In this document: piece by piece, positions 13,674 to 22,098 of the stretch
Numbering within the stretch: the stretch's first letter is position 1
Layout: each line of letters begins with the position of its first letter
Origin: an uncultured bacterium
GTDB taxonomy: Bacteria; Myxococcota_A; UBA9160; SMWR01
Assembly (NCBI GenBank): GCA_937937315.1
Contig: CALDCK010000153.1
Span: 1-45,281, forward strand
Direction: 5' to 3'
Length of the DNA: 45,281 bases
Translations under genes and position numbers: made by a program
Notes under the pieces: generated by a model
Seen by the model: the letters and a program-made list of their open reading frames with translations, nothing else
What the model was told of the DNA's origin: nothing
Database searches by the model: none

Positions 13674-15926
13674 CTAGGTCGATGCCCGTCGGCGACGGCG
13701 GTCGAGGCGTAGCGCGAGGCCGGCGATCCCGGCCACGGCCAGGGCGAGCCATGTGAGGTGAGCGCCGGAGGACGCGGGCACCTGGGGCGGGCCTACGCAG
13801 ACTCCGGCGTCGCAGCTGCCTCCCGGGCAGTCTCCGTCTCCCAGACACTCGGTGCACGAAGTGAGGGGGTCGTCGCAGAAGGGAGTGGGGGCGCTGCAGA
13901 CCGGCGGTGCGCCAGCGTCGCAGGTCCCGCCGCTGCAGATCTCGTCGCCGTTGCAGAAGAGGGCATCGTCGCAGTGGGCGTCGGCGAGGCACTCGGTGCA
14001 CGCCGCGAGGGAGTCGTCGCAGAAGGGGGTGGGGCCGCTGCAGACGGGCGGCGTACCGGGGCCGCATGCTCCGGCCGTGCAGATCTCGGGTCCGTTGCAG
14101 AAGAGGGCGTCGTCGCAGTCCGCATCGATCAGGCACTCGGGCACTGGCATCGCGGTGGCTGCTGCCAACGCTTCGGCAATACCGGCGCCCGAGTTCCGAT
14201 CGATGCCGCCCGCCTCGATGTCGAGGGCCGTCGACGTGAGTGCGGTGCGCACGTCGTCGGGGCTGGCTACGCCGGGACCGCCTCCGCGTTCGAGGAGCAG
14301 CGCAGCGATCGCCGCGGCGTGGGGAGCGGCGGCAGAGGTTCCGCAGAAGGTGGAGAAGCCGGGAGACGCGGTGGAGACGCAGTCGGCGGCGGTGAGGTCC
14401 GGCTTCTGCCGAAGCTCGCCACCGCTGCTCGAGAAGTCGCCGGGGGTGATGGCGGTGCCGTTGGCCTCGAAGAAGATGCGCCGGGGCCCGTCGGAGCTGT
14501 AGCTCTCCACGGGCTCCGTGCCGGTGAAGCCGCTCGTCTTGCCCTGGGCGGTCGTGGCTGCGACCCCCATCGCTCCCCGGGCCGTGGGGTGCCCCGAGGT
14601 CTGCCCCGCCGTGACGTGTTCGAGATCGCCCCGGTTCGCGTTCAGGTGGAGATAGCGACCCTCGCTGCCGTTCTTGCCCACGATGATCAGCTGACGGCCG
14701 CTGTCGTTCGGGGCGGCGCCGATGATCTCGAAGGGATCCCCGGATCCCGACTGGATGTCCGTCGAGGCGCCGAAGAGGACGTTGCCCGGCTTGTTCGTGA
14801 GGAAGAGGTCGTAGTCGTTGCCCGATCCGCCGAGCGGGTCGGACCAGTGGAGGGTGTACACGAAGGGCGAGCCGTCCGTGATCTCGTTCGTGATGTCGTT
14901 GCCGCCGTAGCTGTGGGCGGGACTGCCGTTGAAGGTGCGGCCGGCGGCGAAGTCGCCCTCCCAGACTCCGGCCGTACCGTCGTCGAGGTTCCCCCCGTTC
15001 CCGGCCGCGGAGAAGTAGAGCGCCCCATCGGCGACGACCTGGTCCACCGCGGCCGCGACGTCGTCGTCCTGTAAGGCGGCCTCGGCGAAGTAGCCCACAT
15101 CGTCGACGATGATGTCGGCACCGGCGTTGCGCAGCGCCACGATGTTGTTCGCGAAGGAGGCCTGGCCGCTGAAGGCGGTGGCGAAGAGGAGGCTGGCGCC
15201 GGGTGCGAGGTCGTGCACGATCTCGAGCATCGCCGAACCCTCGTTGCCCGATCCGGCCTGCCCGGGCAGGACGACCACGCCCGAGGGCAGGTCGCCCGAT
15301 GACACGAGGGAGGCGAGGGCATCGACGCCGTCCGAGAGGACGCCGACGCTGACACCGCTTCCGTCCACCCCGAGGCTCGAGCGCGCGTCGTCGGCGTAGT
15401 GGGCTCCGTCCCCTTCGGAGGTGTCGATCTTCCGGGTGAAGGCGCGGTCGGCGGGATGGATGGCGTGGACGTCCGGATGCGCCGCCAGATCCTCTGTCCG
15501 ATCGAGGGGAAGCAGGATCCGGAGCGCGCCGAGCGCGGGGACCTTCCAGCGGACGTTCCCCCCGAGCGCTTCGATCTCGGCGAGCAGCGCGTCGCTCACG
15601 TCTGCGCGCAGGTCGAGGAGCAGGCGTCCATCGGCGTCGAGCTCGATGCCGGTGCGAAGGTTGGCGATGCCCTGCGCGATCGGCAGGCCGCGCCGCATCC
15701 GGGACTCGTACACGAGCCGGGACGAGAGCTTTCGCTGGGCCGGCGTGCGCGTCCTCTTCTCCGCGAGGAGGGCCTCGATCTGTCGGGTCAGCTCCGGGTG
15801 CGGGGGCGCACCCTGGGCGCCGGCCGGGGCGGCTCCCCCCAGGGCGATCCACAGCGCGACGGCGAGGGCGGCCGGCAGGCAGCGCGTCAGGAACGGCTTT
15901 GCGGGCATTCGGGGCATCGCGATCAT
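13674..15926 (-). CDS. Secreted S8-family (subtilisin-like) peptidase with Glu in place of His, Cys-rich repeats and C-terminal anchor
   Basis: 750 residues from the ATG at 15926; the longer track start adds a non-signal extension. A signal peptide (residues 1-38, ending APAGAQG) is followed by a propeptide-like region. The S8 core has D199 in GVLSDGVD, the transition-state N310 in SAAGNGG and the nucleophile S531 in CGTSAAAPHA. Where typical subtilases have H-G-T, this protein has E229 in NEGSAMLEIVHDLAPGA, a variant that recurs in uncharacterised subtilases and recalls sedolisins. Residues about 596-712 contain repeated CDDALFCNG...C and PFCDD...C units, common on surface proteins of deltaproteobacterial lineages. 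The end is a 20-residue hydrophobic helix plus LDRRRRR, like a sorting or anchoring tail. It faces the HTH-like gene tail to tail. Confidence 0.88.
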   Translation of the reverse strand: MIAMPRMPAKPFLTRCLPAALAVALWIALGGAAPAGAQGAPPHPELTRQIEALLAEKRTRTPAQRKLSSRLVYESRMRRGLPIAQGIANLRTGIELDADGRLLLDLRADVSDALLAEIEALGGNVRWKVPALGALRILLPLDRTEDLAAHPDVHAIHPADRAFTRKIDTSEGDGAHYADDARSSLGVDGSGVSVGVLSDGVDALASLVSSGDLPSGVVVLPGQAGSGNEGSAMLEIVHDLAPGASLLFATAFSGQASFANNIVALRNAGADIIVDDVGYFAEAALQDDDVAAAVDQVVADGALYFSAAGNGGNLDDGTAGVWEGDFAAGRTFNGSPAHSYGGNDITNEITDGSPFVYTLHWSDPLGGSGNDYDLFLTNKPGNVLFGASTDIQSGSGDPFEIIGAAPNDSGRQLIIVGKNGSEGRYLHLNANRGDLEHVTAGQTSGHPTARGAMGVAATTAQGKTSGFTGTEPVESYSSDGPRRIFFEANGTAITPGDFSSSGGELRQKPDLTAADCVSTASPGFSTFCGTSAAAPHAAAIAALLLERGGGPGVASPDDVRTALTSTALDIEAGGIDRNSGAGIAEALAAATAMPVPECLIDADCDDALFCNGPEICTAGACGPGTPPVCSGPTPFCDDSLAACTECLADAHCDDALFCNGDEICSGGTCDAGAPPVCSAPTPFCDDPLTSCTECLGDGDCPGGSCDAGVCVGPPQVPASSGAHLTWLALAVAGIAGLALRLDRRRRRAST

Positions 15927-16060
15927 CTGATCTTCGAGAGGTTCGGGATGAGGAGCTGTGGGAAGTGCGGGCTGCGTCTCGAACGCCTCTTGTCGGTCGG
16001 ACGGATCCTCGACTCGAGCGCCCGCAGCATACCGGACGGGGCTGGGGGCCGGCGTCGGAT

Positions 16061-18046
16061 TCACTCGGTCAAGAAGATCGGGCTCGTCCAGCCGGTGCCG
16101 TCGTCCTCCTGGACGGCGCGGACGTAGAGGGACTCGCCGGGTCGCAGCCCATCGATCTCGCGGTGGAGTGTGACCTCGAGCCGGCCTTCGGTGAGGACGC
16201 CGTCGACCACCGCGCCGGATCGGATCAGCTCGATTCGGTGGAGGGGCTCCTGGGCGATCACCTGCACGAAGAGCGGACCGGCGAGCTCGCCGTCTTTCCC
16301 CTCGGCGGCGACGGAGATCTCCGAGCCCATTCCGTGGCCGCCGAGCGCGAAGCGCATCAGCATGCGTGGGCCGTTGGTCGCGTAGACGCGGCGCGCGCGC
16401 AGCGCATCGAGCACGCCCTCACGGGTGCGCTCCTCCGAGAGGATCGCCGCAAGTCCGCCCTGGGGAGGATCCACCTGGTACGCGCCGGGATGTCCGTCGT
16501 GGCGGTCGCCGCTCCCGATGAATCCCAGCCGATAGCCCCGACCCAGGACGTCGCGCACGAAGTGATCGGGTACGGGATCGTAGATCGGGTTGGGCGAATC
16601 GGCGGCCTCGCTGCTGCCGTGGATCGAGACGATCTCGGTGATCGGCTCGAAGTGGGGATCCGGGGGGACCTCCCAGTTCGTTGCGATCGGTCCGCCGGCG
16701 GAGTGATGGGCGAAGGTGAGTGCGGACTGGCCTTCGAGGGCCGACCAGAGCGCCTGGGGCGAGTCCGTCTCGGGAGCCACGGAATCTACGAGAGGACCCT
16801 CGTCGCCGAAGTAGAGTACGTGGCGGTGGCCGTGAATCCAGCTCGTCCACTCGAAGCCGAGGAGTGTCACGAAGCGGCCCGGCTCGTGGAAGGCGCGCGT
16901 CTGCTCCTGGATGCCCTGCCACAGGGCAGGGTGATCGACGAGAGGGAGGATGCCCCAGTGGTCGTGGTCCGTGAGGGCCGCGACGTCGAGGCCCGAGACG
17001 TCCCGCGCGTAGACGAAGTAGTCCTCGGGAACCCCGGTCCCGTCCGAGTAGTTACTGTGGCCGTGAAGGTCGCCCCAGAGCACGCGCGGTCCCTCGGCGC
17101 TGACGACCATCGGGTTGCTTTGCACCTCCCGTCCGCTCGCTCGCGCCACCAGGCGGTAGGTGCCGGCCTTCTCGGCGACGCCATGGACGCGCTGACGTCC
17201 CCCGTCTTCGGGCGCGAAGTGCACGCTGTCGGGGAGCCCGAGCTCCGGCGGGGCCTCCAGCTCGACGTCGGCCTCGATCTCGAGGCCGGTGTTCCGCCAG
17301 GCGTCGATGACGGCGAGAGTCACGGCGAAGCGCTCGCCGGGTCGGACGAGGGTCGGCACCTGGATCACCAGCCCCGCCGCCGGTCCGGGCCTGACGTCGA
17401 TCGTCGGTGAATCCACGAGGAAGCGCCGCGTTCCATCGCCGTCTCCGTCCACTGCGATCCAGAAGGCCGAGTCGCGCTCCGCGTAGCGGTCGGGCATCGC
17501 ACCGGCCATACCGGCGCCGTAGACGATCCGGATCCGATCCCCCTCGACGAGGGCGCGCCCCGTGACCTCGATGCCGAGGAGCTGACGGTCGAGGGTCTCG
17601 GCGTGGAGCTCGATCTCCGGACTCTCGGCGGTGACCTCGGTGTAGCCGCGCTGGTCCGGTCCCAGGACCTGCGGAGTGGTCCACTCCCAGAAGGGCGAGA
17701 CCTGGAAGTAGACCATGCCGCCCGGGGCGATGCCGTGGGGACCGACCTCGTAGAAGATCTCGAAGCGATCCGGGGTATTCGAGACGGCGTAGGGCTTCTG
17801 GTCGGGACCGCGCACGAGCCAGGCGCGCCCCCCGCCATCGGAGACGTCGTAGTGCGCGGATGCGGATTCGCGTAGCGCGTCGACGGTCTCCCAGAGGGCG
17901 GTGGGAGGACCGTCCCGGACCGTTTCCGGTGCGGGGCGCTCGGCCCCGAGCTCTGCGGGGTCGGGAGGGCCGTCCTCGGCGCTCCCGCAGGCGAGGGCGA
18001 GGGCGAGGACCGGCGTCGCCAGCTGGCGGAGGGACGTCGACATCAT
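16061..18046 (-). CDS. DUF3604 PHP-type metal-dependent hydrolase, lipoprotein
   Basis: 661 residues starting at MMSTSLRQLA; the N-terminus is a lipoprotein signal with lipobox LALAC. The first half is beta-rich. From about residue 320 the PHP-like site appears: WGDLHGHSNYSDG, AALTDHDHWG, AHHSAGG, and IGSGDRHDGHPG, all histidine/aspartate motifs for a multi-metal centre. This is the DUF3604 family, widespread in marine and soil proteobacteria and of unproven substrate; phosphoesterase-type hydrolysis is expected. Located in the envelope by its lipid anchor. It lies 134 bases from the subtilase start and 44 bases from the carboxyltransferase stop. Confidence 0.85.
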   Translation of the reverse strand: MMSTSLRQLATPVLALALACGSAEDGPPDPAELGAERPAPETVRDGPPTALWETVDALRESASAHYDVSDGGGRAWLVRGPDQKPYAVSNTPDRFEIFYEVGPHGIAPGGMVYFQVSPFWEWTTPQVLGPDQRGYTEVTAESPEIELHAETLDRQLLGIEVTGRALVEGDRIRIVYGAGMAGAMPDRYAERDSAFWIAVDGDGDGTRRFLVDSPTIDVRPGPAAGLVIQVPTLVRPGERFAVTLAVIDAWRNTGLEIEADVELEAPPELGLPDSVHFAPEDGGRQRVHGVAEKAGTYRLVARASGREVQSNPMVVSAEGPRVLWGDLHGHSNYSDGTGVPEDYFVYARDVSGLDVAALTDHDHWGILPLVDHPALWQGIQEQTRAFHEPGRFVTLLGFEWTSWIHGHRHVLYFGDEGPLVDSVAPETDSPQALWSALEGQSALTFAHHSAGGPIATNWEVPPDPHFEPITEIVSIHGSSEAADSPNPIYDPVPDHFVRDVLGRGYRLGFIGSGDRHDGHPGAYQVDPPQGGLAAILSEERTREGVLDALRARRVYATNGPRMLMRFALGGHGMGSEISVAAEGKDGELAGPLFVQVIAQEPLHRIELIRSGAVVDGVLTEGRLEVTLHREIDGLRPGESLYVRAVQEDDGTGWTSPIFLTE

Positions 18047-18090
18047 GCGGCGCCGGGAGCATAGCTCGCGCCGCGCGCCGGGTTCCGGCT

Positions 18091-19650
18091 TCAGGGTCGG
18101 ATCGCGTGACGGTGCTCGCCGACGTGGCGGGCCAGCAGGGGCTGGATCCATTCGATCCATTCGCACAGGCTCGGCCGGGTCCGCCGTGGATCGATCAGAT
18201 CGTTCACCCCGAAGGACTCGGCCCGGGGAAAGGCGGAGCGGCCCCGGGAGAAGCGCTCCTCGAGCTCGCGGCGAAGCGCGTCCGGGTCTTCCGCGGCCTC
18301 GATCTCGCGTCGGAACGCCACGGCGACGCCTCCCTCGATGGGGAGCGCCCCGCCCTCCGCCGACGGCCAGGACAGCACGTGGGCGCCGGGCGCGAAGTGA
18401 CCCGCCGCGGCGACGCCGTAGGTCTTGCGCACGATGACCGAGGCCCAGGGCACACTGCTCTGTACGACGGCGAAGATCGCCTCGGTGCCGAAGCGGATGG
18501 TGGCGTCCTTCTCGGCCTCACTGCCGATCATGAAGCCCGGCTCGTCGACGAAGGCCACCACGGGCAGGTGGAAGGTGTCGCAGAGGTCGACGAAGCGGCG
18601 GACCTTCCGCGCGCCATCCGCCGTCATCGATCCCGCGTAGTAGCGCGGGTCGTTGGCCCAGATGCCGACGGGCTGTCCCGCGAGCCGGGCGAGGCCCGTG
18701 ATCTGGCTGCGCCCGTAGCCGGCGCCGAGCTCGAAGAAGGAGCCCGCATCGACGACGTGGTTCACGAGCTTCCGCGCGTCGTAGACCCGGCGCCGGTTGC
18801 GTGGAACGATCGAGAGCAGCGCCTCCTCGCAGCGCTCCGGGTCGTCGTCGCAGGACGTGCGCGGCGCGCCTTCCCACACGTTCGTCGGGAGGTAGGAGAG
18901 GAAGCGGCGGACCTGCGCCATCGCCTCCTCCTCGTCGGCCACGACGTTGTCCACGACGCCGCTCCGAGCGTGGATCTTCGCGCCGCCCAGCTGCTCCTTG
19001 GTGAGCTGCTCGCCGAGGGCCCGCTCGACCACCGCGGGGCCCGCCACCAGAACCTGGGAGGCGCCCCGCGTCATCAGGGAGAAGTGGGAGGCCACCAGCC
19101 TCGCCGCGGGAAGTCCTGCCACAGCTCCGAGTCCGGCAGAGACGACCGGCGCCGTCGCCATCGCATTGGCGATGGAAAGGAAGCGATGCGGGGCATTGAC
19201 CGGGCTGCCGGCGGTCACCTGGGCGCCCTTGCCGCTCGTGCCGGCGACGCTGCCGCCCCCACCCTGGAGGAGCCGGACCAGGGGCACCCGGTACTGCACC
19301 GCCATCTCCTCGGCAAAGACGCTCTTGCGCAGACCCGCCGGCGAAGGCGAGCCTCCCCGCTGGGTGAAGTCCTCGCCGCCAACGACGACCGGGCGGCCGT
19401 CGATCCTTCCCATGCCGAGCACGTAGTTCGCCGCGGTGAACGACTGGAGCGCTCCGTCGTCTCCGAGCTCGGCGTGTCCGGCGATCGGACCCTGCTCCGC
19501 GAAGCTCTCGCGGTCGAGCAGGGCGCCGACCCGCTCGCGGATCGTGAGGCGCCCCATCGCGTGCTGCTTCGCAACTGCCTCTTCTCCGCCCAGGTCCTGG
19601 GCGGCGCGGCGGCGCTGCTCGATTCCGTCGACCTCGGGCTTCCAGCTCAT
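18091..19650 (-). CDS. Acyl-CoA carboxylase carboxyltransferase (beta) subunit
   Basis: 519 residues from the ATG at 19650 (MSWKPEVDG); the longer frame upstream is non-coding. The sequence has the two crotonase-like halves of the family: first half with AMGRLTIRERVGALLD and GGGGSVAGTSGKGAQV, second half with GIWANDPRYYAGSMTADGARKVRRFVDLCD, VDEPGFMIGSEAEK and KTYGVAAAGHFAPG. These match the propionyl-/methylcrotonyl-CoA carboxylase beta group, which moves carboxyl from carboxybiotin to an acyl-CoA. Length is normal. No biotin carboxylase subunit is in the window, so the exact acyl-CoA is open. Confidence 0.9.
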   Translation of the reverse strand: MSWKPEVDGIEQRRRAAQDLGGEEAVAKQHAMGRLTIRERVGALLDRESFAEQGPIAGHAELGDDGALQSFTAANYVLGMGRIDGRPVVVGGEDFTQRGGSPSPAGLRKSVFAEEMAVQYRVPLVRLLQGGGGSVAGTSGKGAQVTAGSPVNAPHRFLSIANAMATAPVVSAGLGAVAGLPAARLVASHFSLMTRGASQVLVAGPAVVERALGEQLTKEQLGGAKIHARSGVVDNVVADEEEAMAQVRRFLSYLPTNVWEGAPRTSCDDDPERCEEALLSIVPRNRRRVYDARKLVNHVVDAGSFFELGAGYGRSQITGLARLAGQPVGIWANDPRYYAGSMTADGARKVRRFVDLCDTFHLPVVAFVDEPGFMIGSEAEKDATIRFGTEAIFAVVQSSVPWASVIVRKTYGVAAAGHFAPGAHVLSWPSAEGGALPIEGGVAVAFRREIEAAEDPDALRRELEERFSRGRSAFPRAESFGVNDLIDPRRTRPSLCEWIEWIQPLLARHVGEHRHAIRP

Positions 19651-19715
19651 GGCTGTGAACTCATGGGGAACTCTCGCGTGCAAGGGTGGGCGACGGTCCG
19701 ATCGATCCGTCGGGC

Positions 19716-20201
19716 TCAGAAGCGCAGGACATCCGCCTCGAGGACGACAAGGTCGACGACACCGACCTGGTTGTAGCCCGCGATGTGGCCCGCGCACTCC
19801 CCGGGGTTGAAGACCAGGGCGCCCCAGTGGGCCTCGACGCGGTGGCGGTGGTCGTGGCCGTGGAGGGCGATGTCGACCTCCGAGAGCAGCGGCGGGTGGA
19901 GGTCGAGGGGATCGTGGACGACCACGATGCGCCGCTCCGCCCAGGTGAGGTGGAGCGGGGGGTCGGCGAAATGGTGACCCAGCTCGTGGCAGGTGGCCTC
20001 GAGGTCGCTGCGCTCGAGGTCGTTGTTGCCGTAGACGCCGTAGAGCGGAGCATCGAGATCCGCCAGCACGCGGAGCGTCTTCGCCTGGGTGACGTCCCCG
20101 GTGTGGACCACCCGATCGACGCTCGCCTCGTTCAGCAGCTCGACGATGCGTCGCGTGTTCGGCAGGTGATTGTGGGTGTCGCTGATGACCCCGATTCGCA
20201 T
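19716..20201 (-). CDS. YfcE/MJ0936-type metallophosphoesterase
   Basis: 161 residues with the complete calcineurin-like metal site of the small YfcE group: ISDTHNH at the N-terminus, HTGDV, YGNNDLE, a histidine near VVVHD and LHGHDHRHRV. Such proteins are manganese-dependent phosphodiesterases acting on artificial diesters in vitro; the natural substrate is usually unknown. The C-terminal strand VFNPGECAG is also family-typical. It lies 65 bases upstream of the carboxyltransferase gene on the same strand and may be cotranscribed. The 104-base gap to the divergent crotonase gene probably holds both promoters. Confidence 0.88.
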   Translation of the reverse strand: MRIGVISDTHNHLPNTRRIVELLNEASVDRVVHTGDVTQAKTLRVLADLDAPLYGVYGNNDLERSDLEATCHELGHHFADPPLHLTWAERRIVVVHDPLDLHPPLLSEVDIALHGHDHRHRVEAHWGALVFNPGECAGHIAGYNQVGVVDLVVLEADVLRF

Positions 20202-20305
20202 CCCCCTACCCTAACAGGGCCGGGCGGCCTCCCGCCCGCTCCGGGCCCCGGGCTCGCAATGGGAGGGGAACGCGCGAGAATGACGCCCCCAGGACAGGAG
20301 ACCCC

Positions 20306-21160
20306 ATGGCCTACGAAACCCTGCGCACCGAGCTCGACGATCGCATCATGACGGTGACCCTGAGTCGACCAGATCGCCTCAATGCCCTGAGTCCGACGAT
20401 GGCTCACGAACTCCTCGAGGTGATCGACGAGGTGGATCGCAACGACGAGGTGCGCGCCGTGATCGTGACCGGGGAGGGGCGCGCATTCTGTGCGGGGGCG
20501 GATCTCGGCGGAGGTGGCGGCTCCTTCGACCGGGGCGAGGAATCCGGCGCAAGGGAGTTCCGCGACGAGGGCGGAATCCTGACCCTCCGTCTCTTCGACA
20601 GTGTGAAGCCGTGGATCGCCGCCTTCAACGGGCCGGCCGTCGGGGTCGGAGTGACGATGACCCTCGCCATGGACGTGCGTATCGCCAGTGAGCGCTCGAA
20701 GTTCGGACTGGTGTTCGCGCGCCGCGGAATCGTACCCGAGGCCTGCAGCAGCTGGTTCCTGCCGCGAGTGGTCGGTATCGGTCGCGCGATGGAGTGGGTC
20801 GCCACGGGTCGCATCTTCGGTCCCGAGGAGGCCCTCGAGGGAGGCCTGGTCACGCGCGTGCTTCCGCCGGAGGAACTTCTCCCGGCCGCGCGCGTCCTCG
20901 CCGGCGAGATCGCGGATCACACCAGCGGCATCTCGGTGGCGCTCTCGCGACAGATGCTCTGGAAGATGCTCGGCGCCGATCACCCGATGGAGGCGCATCG
21001 CATCGACTCCGCGGGTGTCCACGCCATGGGTCGCTCTGCCGACGGCTACGAGGGCGTGAAGAGCTTCCTCGAGAAGCGCCTCCCCGAGTTCGAGATGAAG
21101 GTCTCGACGGACATGCCCGAGTTCTTTCCCTGGTGGGAGGAGCGGCGCTTCCGCGACTGA
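20306..21160 (+). CDS. Enoyl-CoA hydratase/isomerase (crotonase family)
   Basis: 284 residues with AGGAG ten bases upstream of the ATG. Crotonase hallmarks: SRPDRLNALSPTMAHEL at the N-terminus, the oxyanion loop GRAFCAGADLGGGGG, then AAFNGPAVGVGVTMTLAMDVRIAS and GIVPEACSSWFLPRVVG, where the glutamate in PEACSS is the usual catalytic position. The C-terminal helices and length are normal. By family it hydrates or isomerises an enoyl-CoA in fatty-acid or side-chain degradation. The gene stands alone between opposing neighbours. Confidence 0.92.
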   Translation: MAYETLRTELDDRIMTVTLSRPDRLNALSPTMAHELLEVIDEVDRNDEVRAVIVTGEGRAFCAGADLGGGGGSFDRGEESGAREFRDEGGILTLRLFDSVKPWIAAFNGPAVGVGVTMTLAMDVRIASERSKFGLVFARRGIVPEACSSWFLPRVVGIGRAMEWVATGRIFGPEEALEGGLVTRVLPPEELLPAARVLAGEIADHTSGISVALSRQMLWKMLGADHPMEAHRIDSAGVHAMGRSADGYEGVKSFLEKRLPEFEMKVSTDMPEFFPWWEERRFRD

Positions 21161-21187
21161 GCTCGAGCCCCGGTCCTGCCGCCGCTG

Positions 21188-22027
21188 CTACCCGGCGCGA
21201 TAGGTCGGTGCGAGGGGCGCTCGGGAGGCCAGGGCGATTCCGGCGAGCACCGCGACTCCCCCCAATGCCTGGAGGGGACCGACGGGCTCACCCAGGATCG
21301 TCCAGGCGAGCCCGGCCGCGGCGATGGGCTGGGCGAGGAGCGCGACCGAGGCGAGGGTCGCGGGCAGGAAGCGCATCGACCACACGATGCCCAGCACCCC
21401 GCCGAGCTGAGAGACTGCGGCGGCACCCGCCATGGCCGCCCAGGCGCTTCCGGGAAAGCCCTGGAATGCATCGCCGCGCAGGACGGCGGTGATGCCGAGC
21501 ACGACTGCGGCGCCGCAGGTCACGAGGAAGAGGGCCGAGATCGTGTCGAGATCGCGTCGCGCCTCGCCGATCACCAGCAGGTAGCCGGCGTAGAACACCG
21601 ACGCGCCGAGGGCGAGTAGAGCGCCGCGCAGGTCGTCGGCACCGCCCCCTGGCGAACCGAGCAGCACCGCGCAGCCCAGGAGCCCCAGACCGGCACCGAG
21701 CACGAAGCGCCGGTGCAGGGGGCGTCGCAGCACGATGCGGGTGTAGAGGCCGACGTGGAGCGGCGTGATGTTCACCAGCAACGTCGATGTCGCGACGGTG
21801 GTGAGTACGATCGAGGTCTGCCAGAGCGCGTGATCCGCTCCGAAGAATGCGCCGGCTGCGACGGCGAGCCCCGCGCCCCGTCCGCGCCACACGACGCGTC
21901 GGCCCCGGGCGAGCTGCCAGATTCCCATGGCGATCGCTGCGAAGGCCATGCGGTAGAAGGCCACGACCACCGGTGGCGCCGGCTGGGCCAGGCGGATGAA
22001 GATCCCCGCGAAGGCGATGCCCAGCAC
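21188..22027 (-). CDS. EamA/DMT-family transporter
   Basis: 279 residues if started at the GTG at 22027, the only start codon in frame outside the upstream gene apart from an ATG at 22243, which would overlap that gene by 145 bases. About ten hydrophobic helices arranged as two EamA repeats are visible: AGIFIRLAQPAPPVVVAFYRMAFA opens repeat one and AGYLLVIGEARRDLDT opens the second. The RLA-aP-vvaFyRm phrase is typical of DMT metabolite exporters. Substrate unknown. Because the first helix appears to begin a little before the GTG, a non-standard start slightly upstream is possible. Confidence 0.82.
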   Translation of the reverse strand: MLGIAFAGIFIRLAQPAPPVVVAFYRMAFAAIAMGIWQLARGRRVVWRGRGAGLAVAAGAFFGADHALWQTSIVLTTVATSTLLVNITPLHVGLYTRIVLRRPLHRRFVLGAGLGLLGCAVLLGSPGGGADDLRGALLALGASVFYAGYLLVIGEARRDLDTISALFLVTCGAAVVLGITAVLRGDAFQGFPGSAWAAMAGAAAVSQLGGVLGIVWSMRFLPATLASVALLAQPIAAAGLAWTILGEPVGPLQALGGVAVLAGIALASRAPLAPTYRAG

Positions 22028-22098
22028 ACCGAGGGGGAATATCAGCAGGGCGAGGCGGGGCAGGCGGACTCCGGCGGCCCTGCGCAGGCGCGCGAAAG

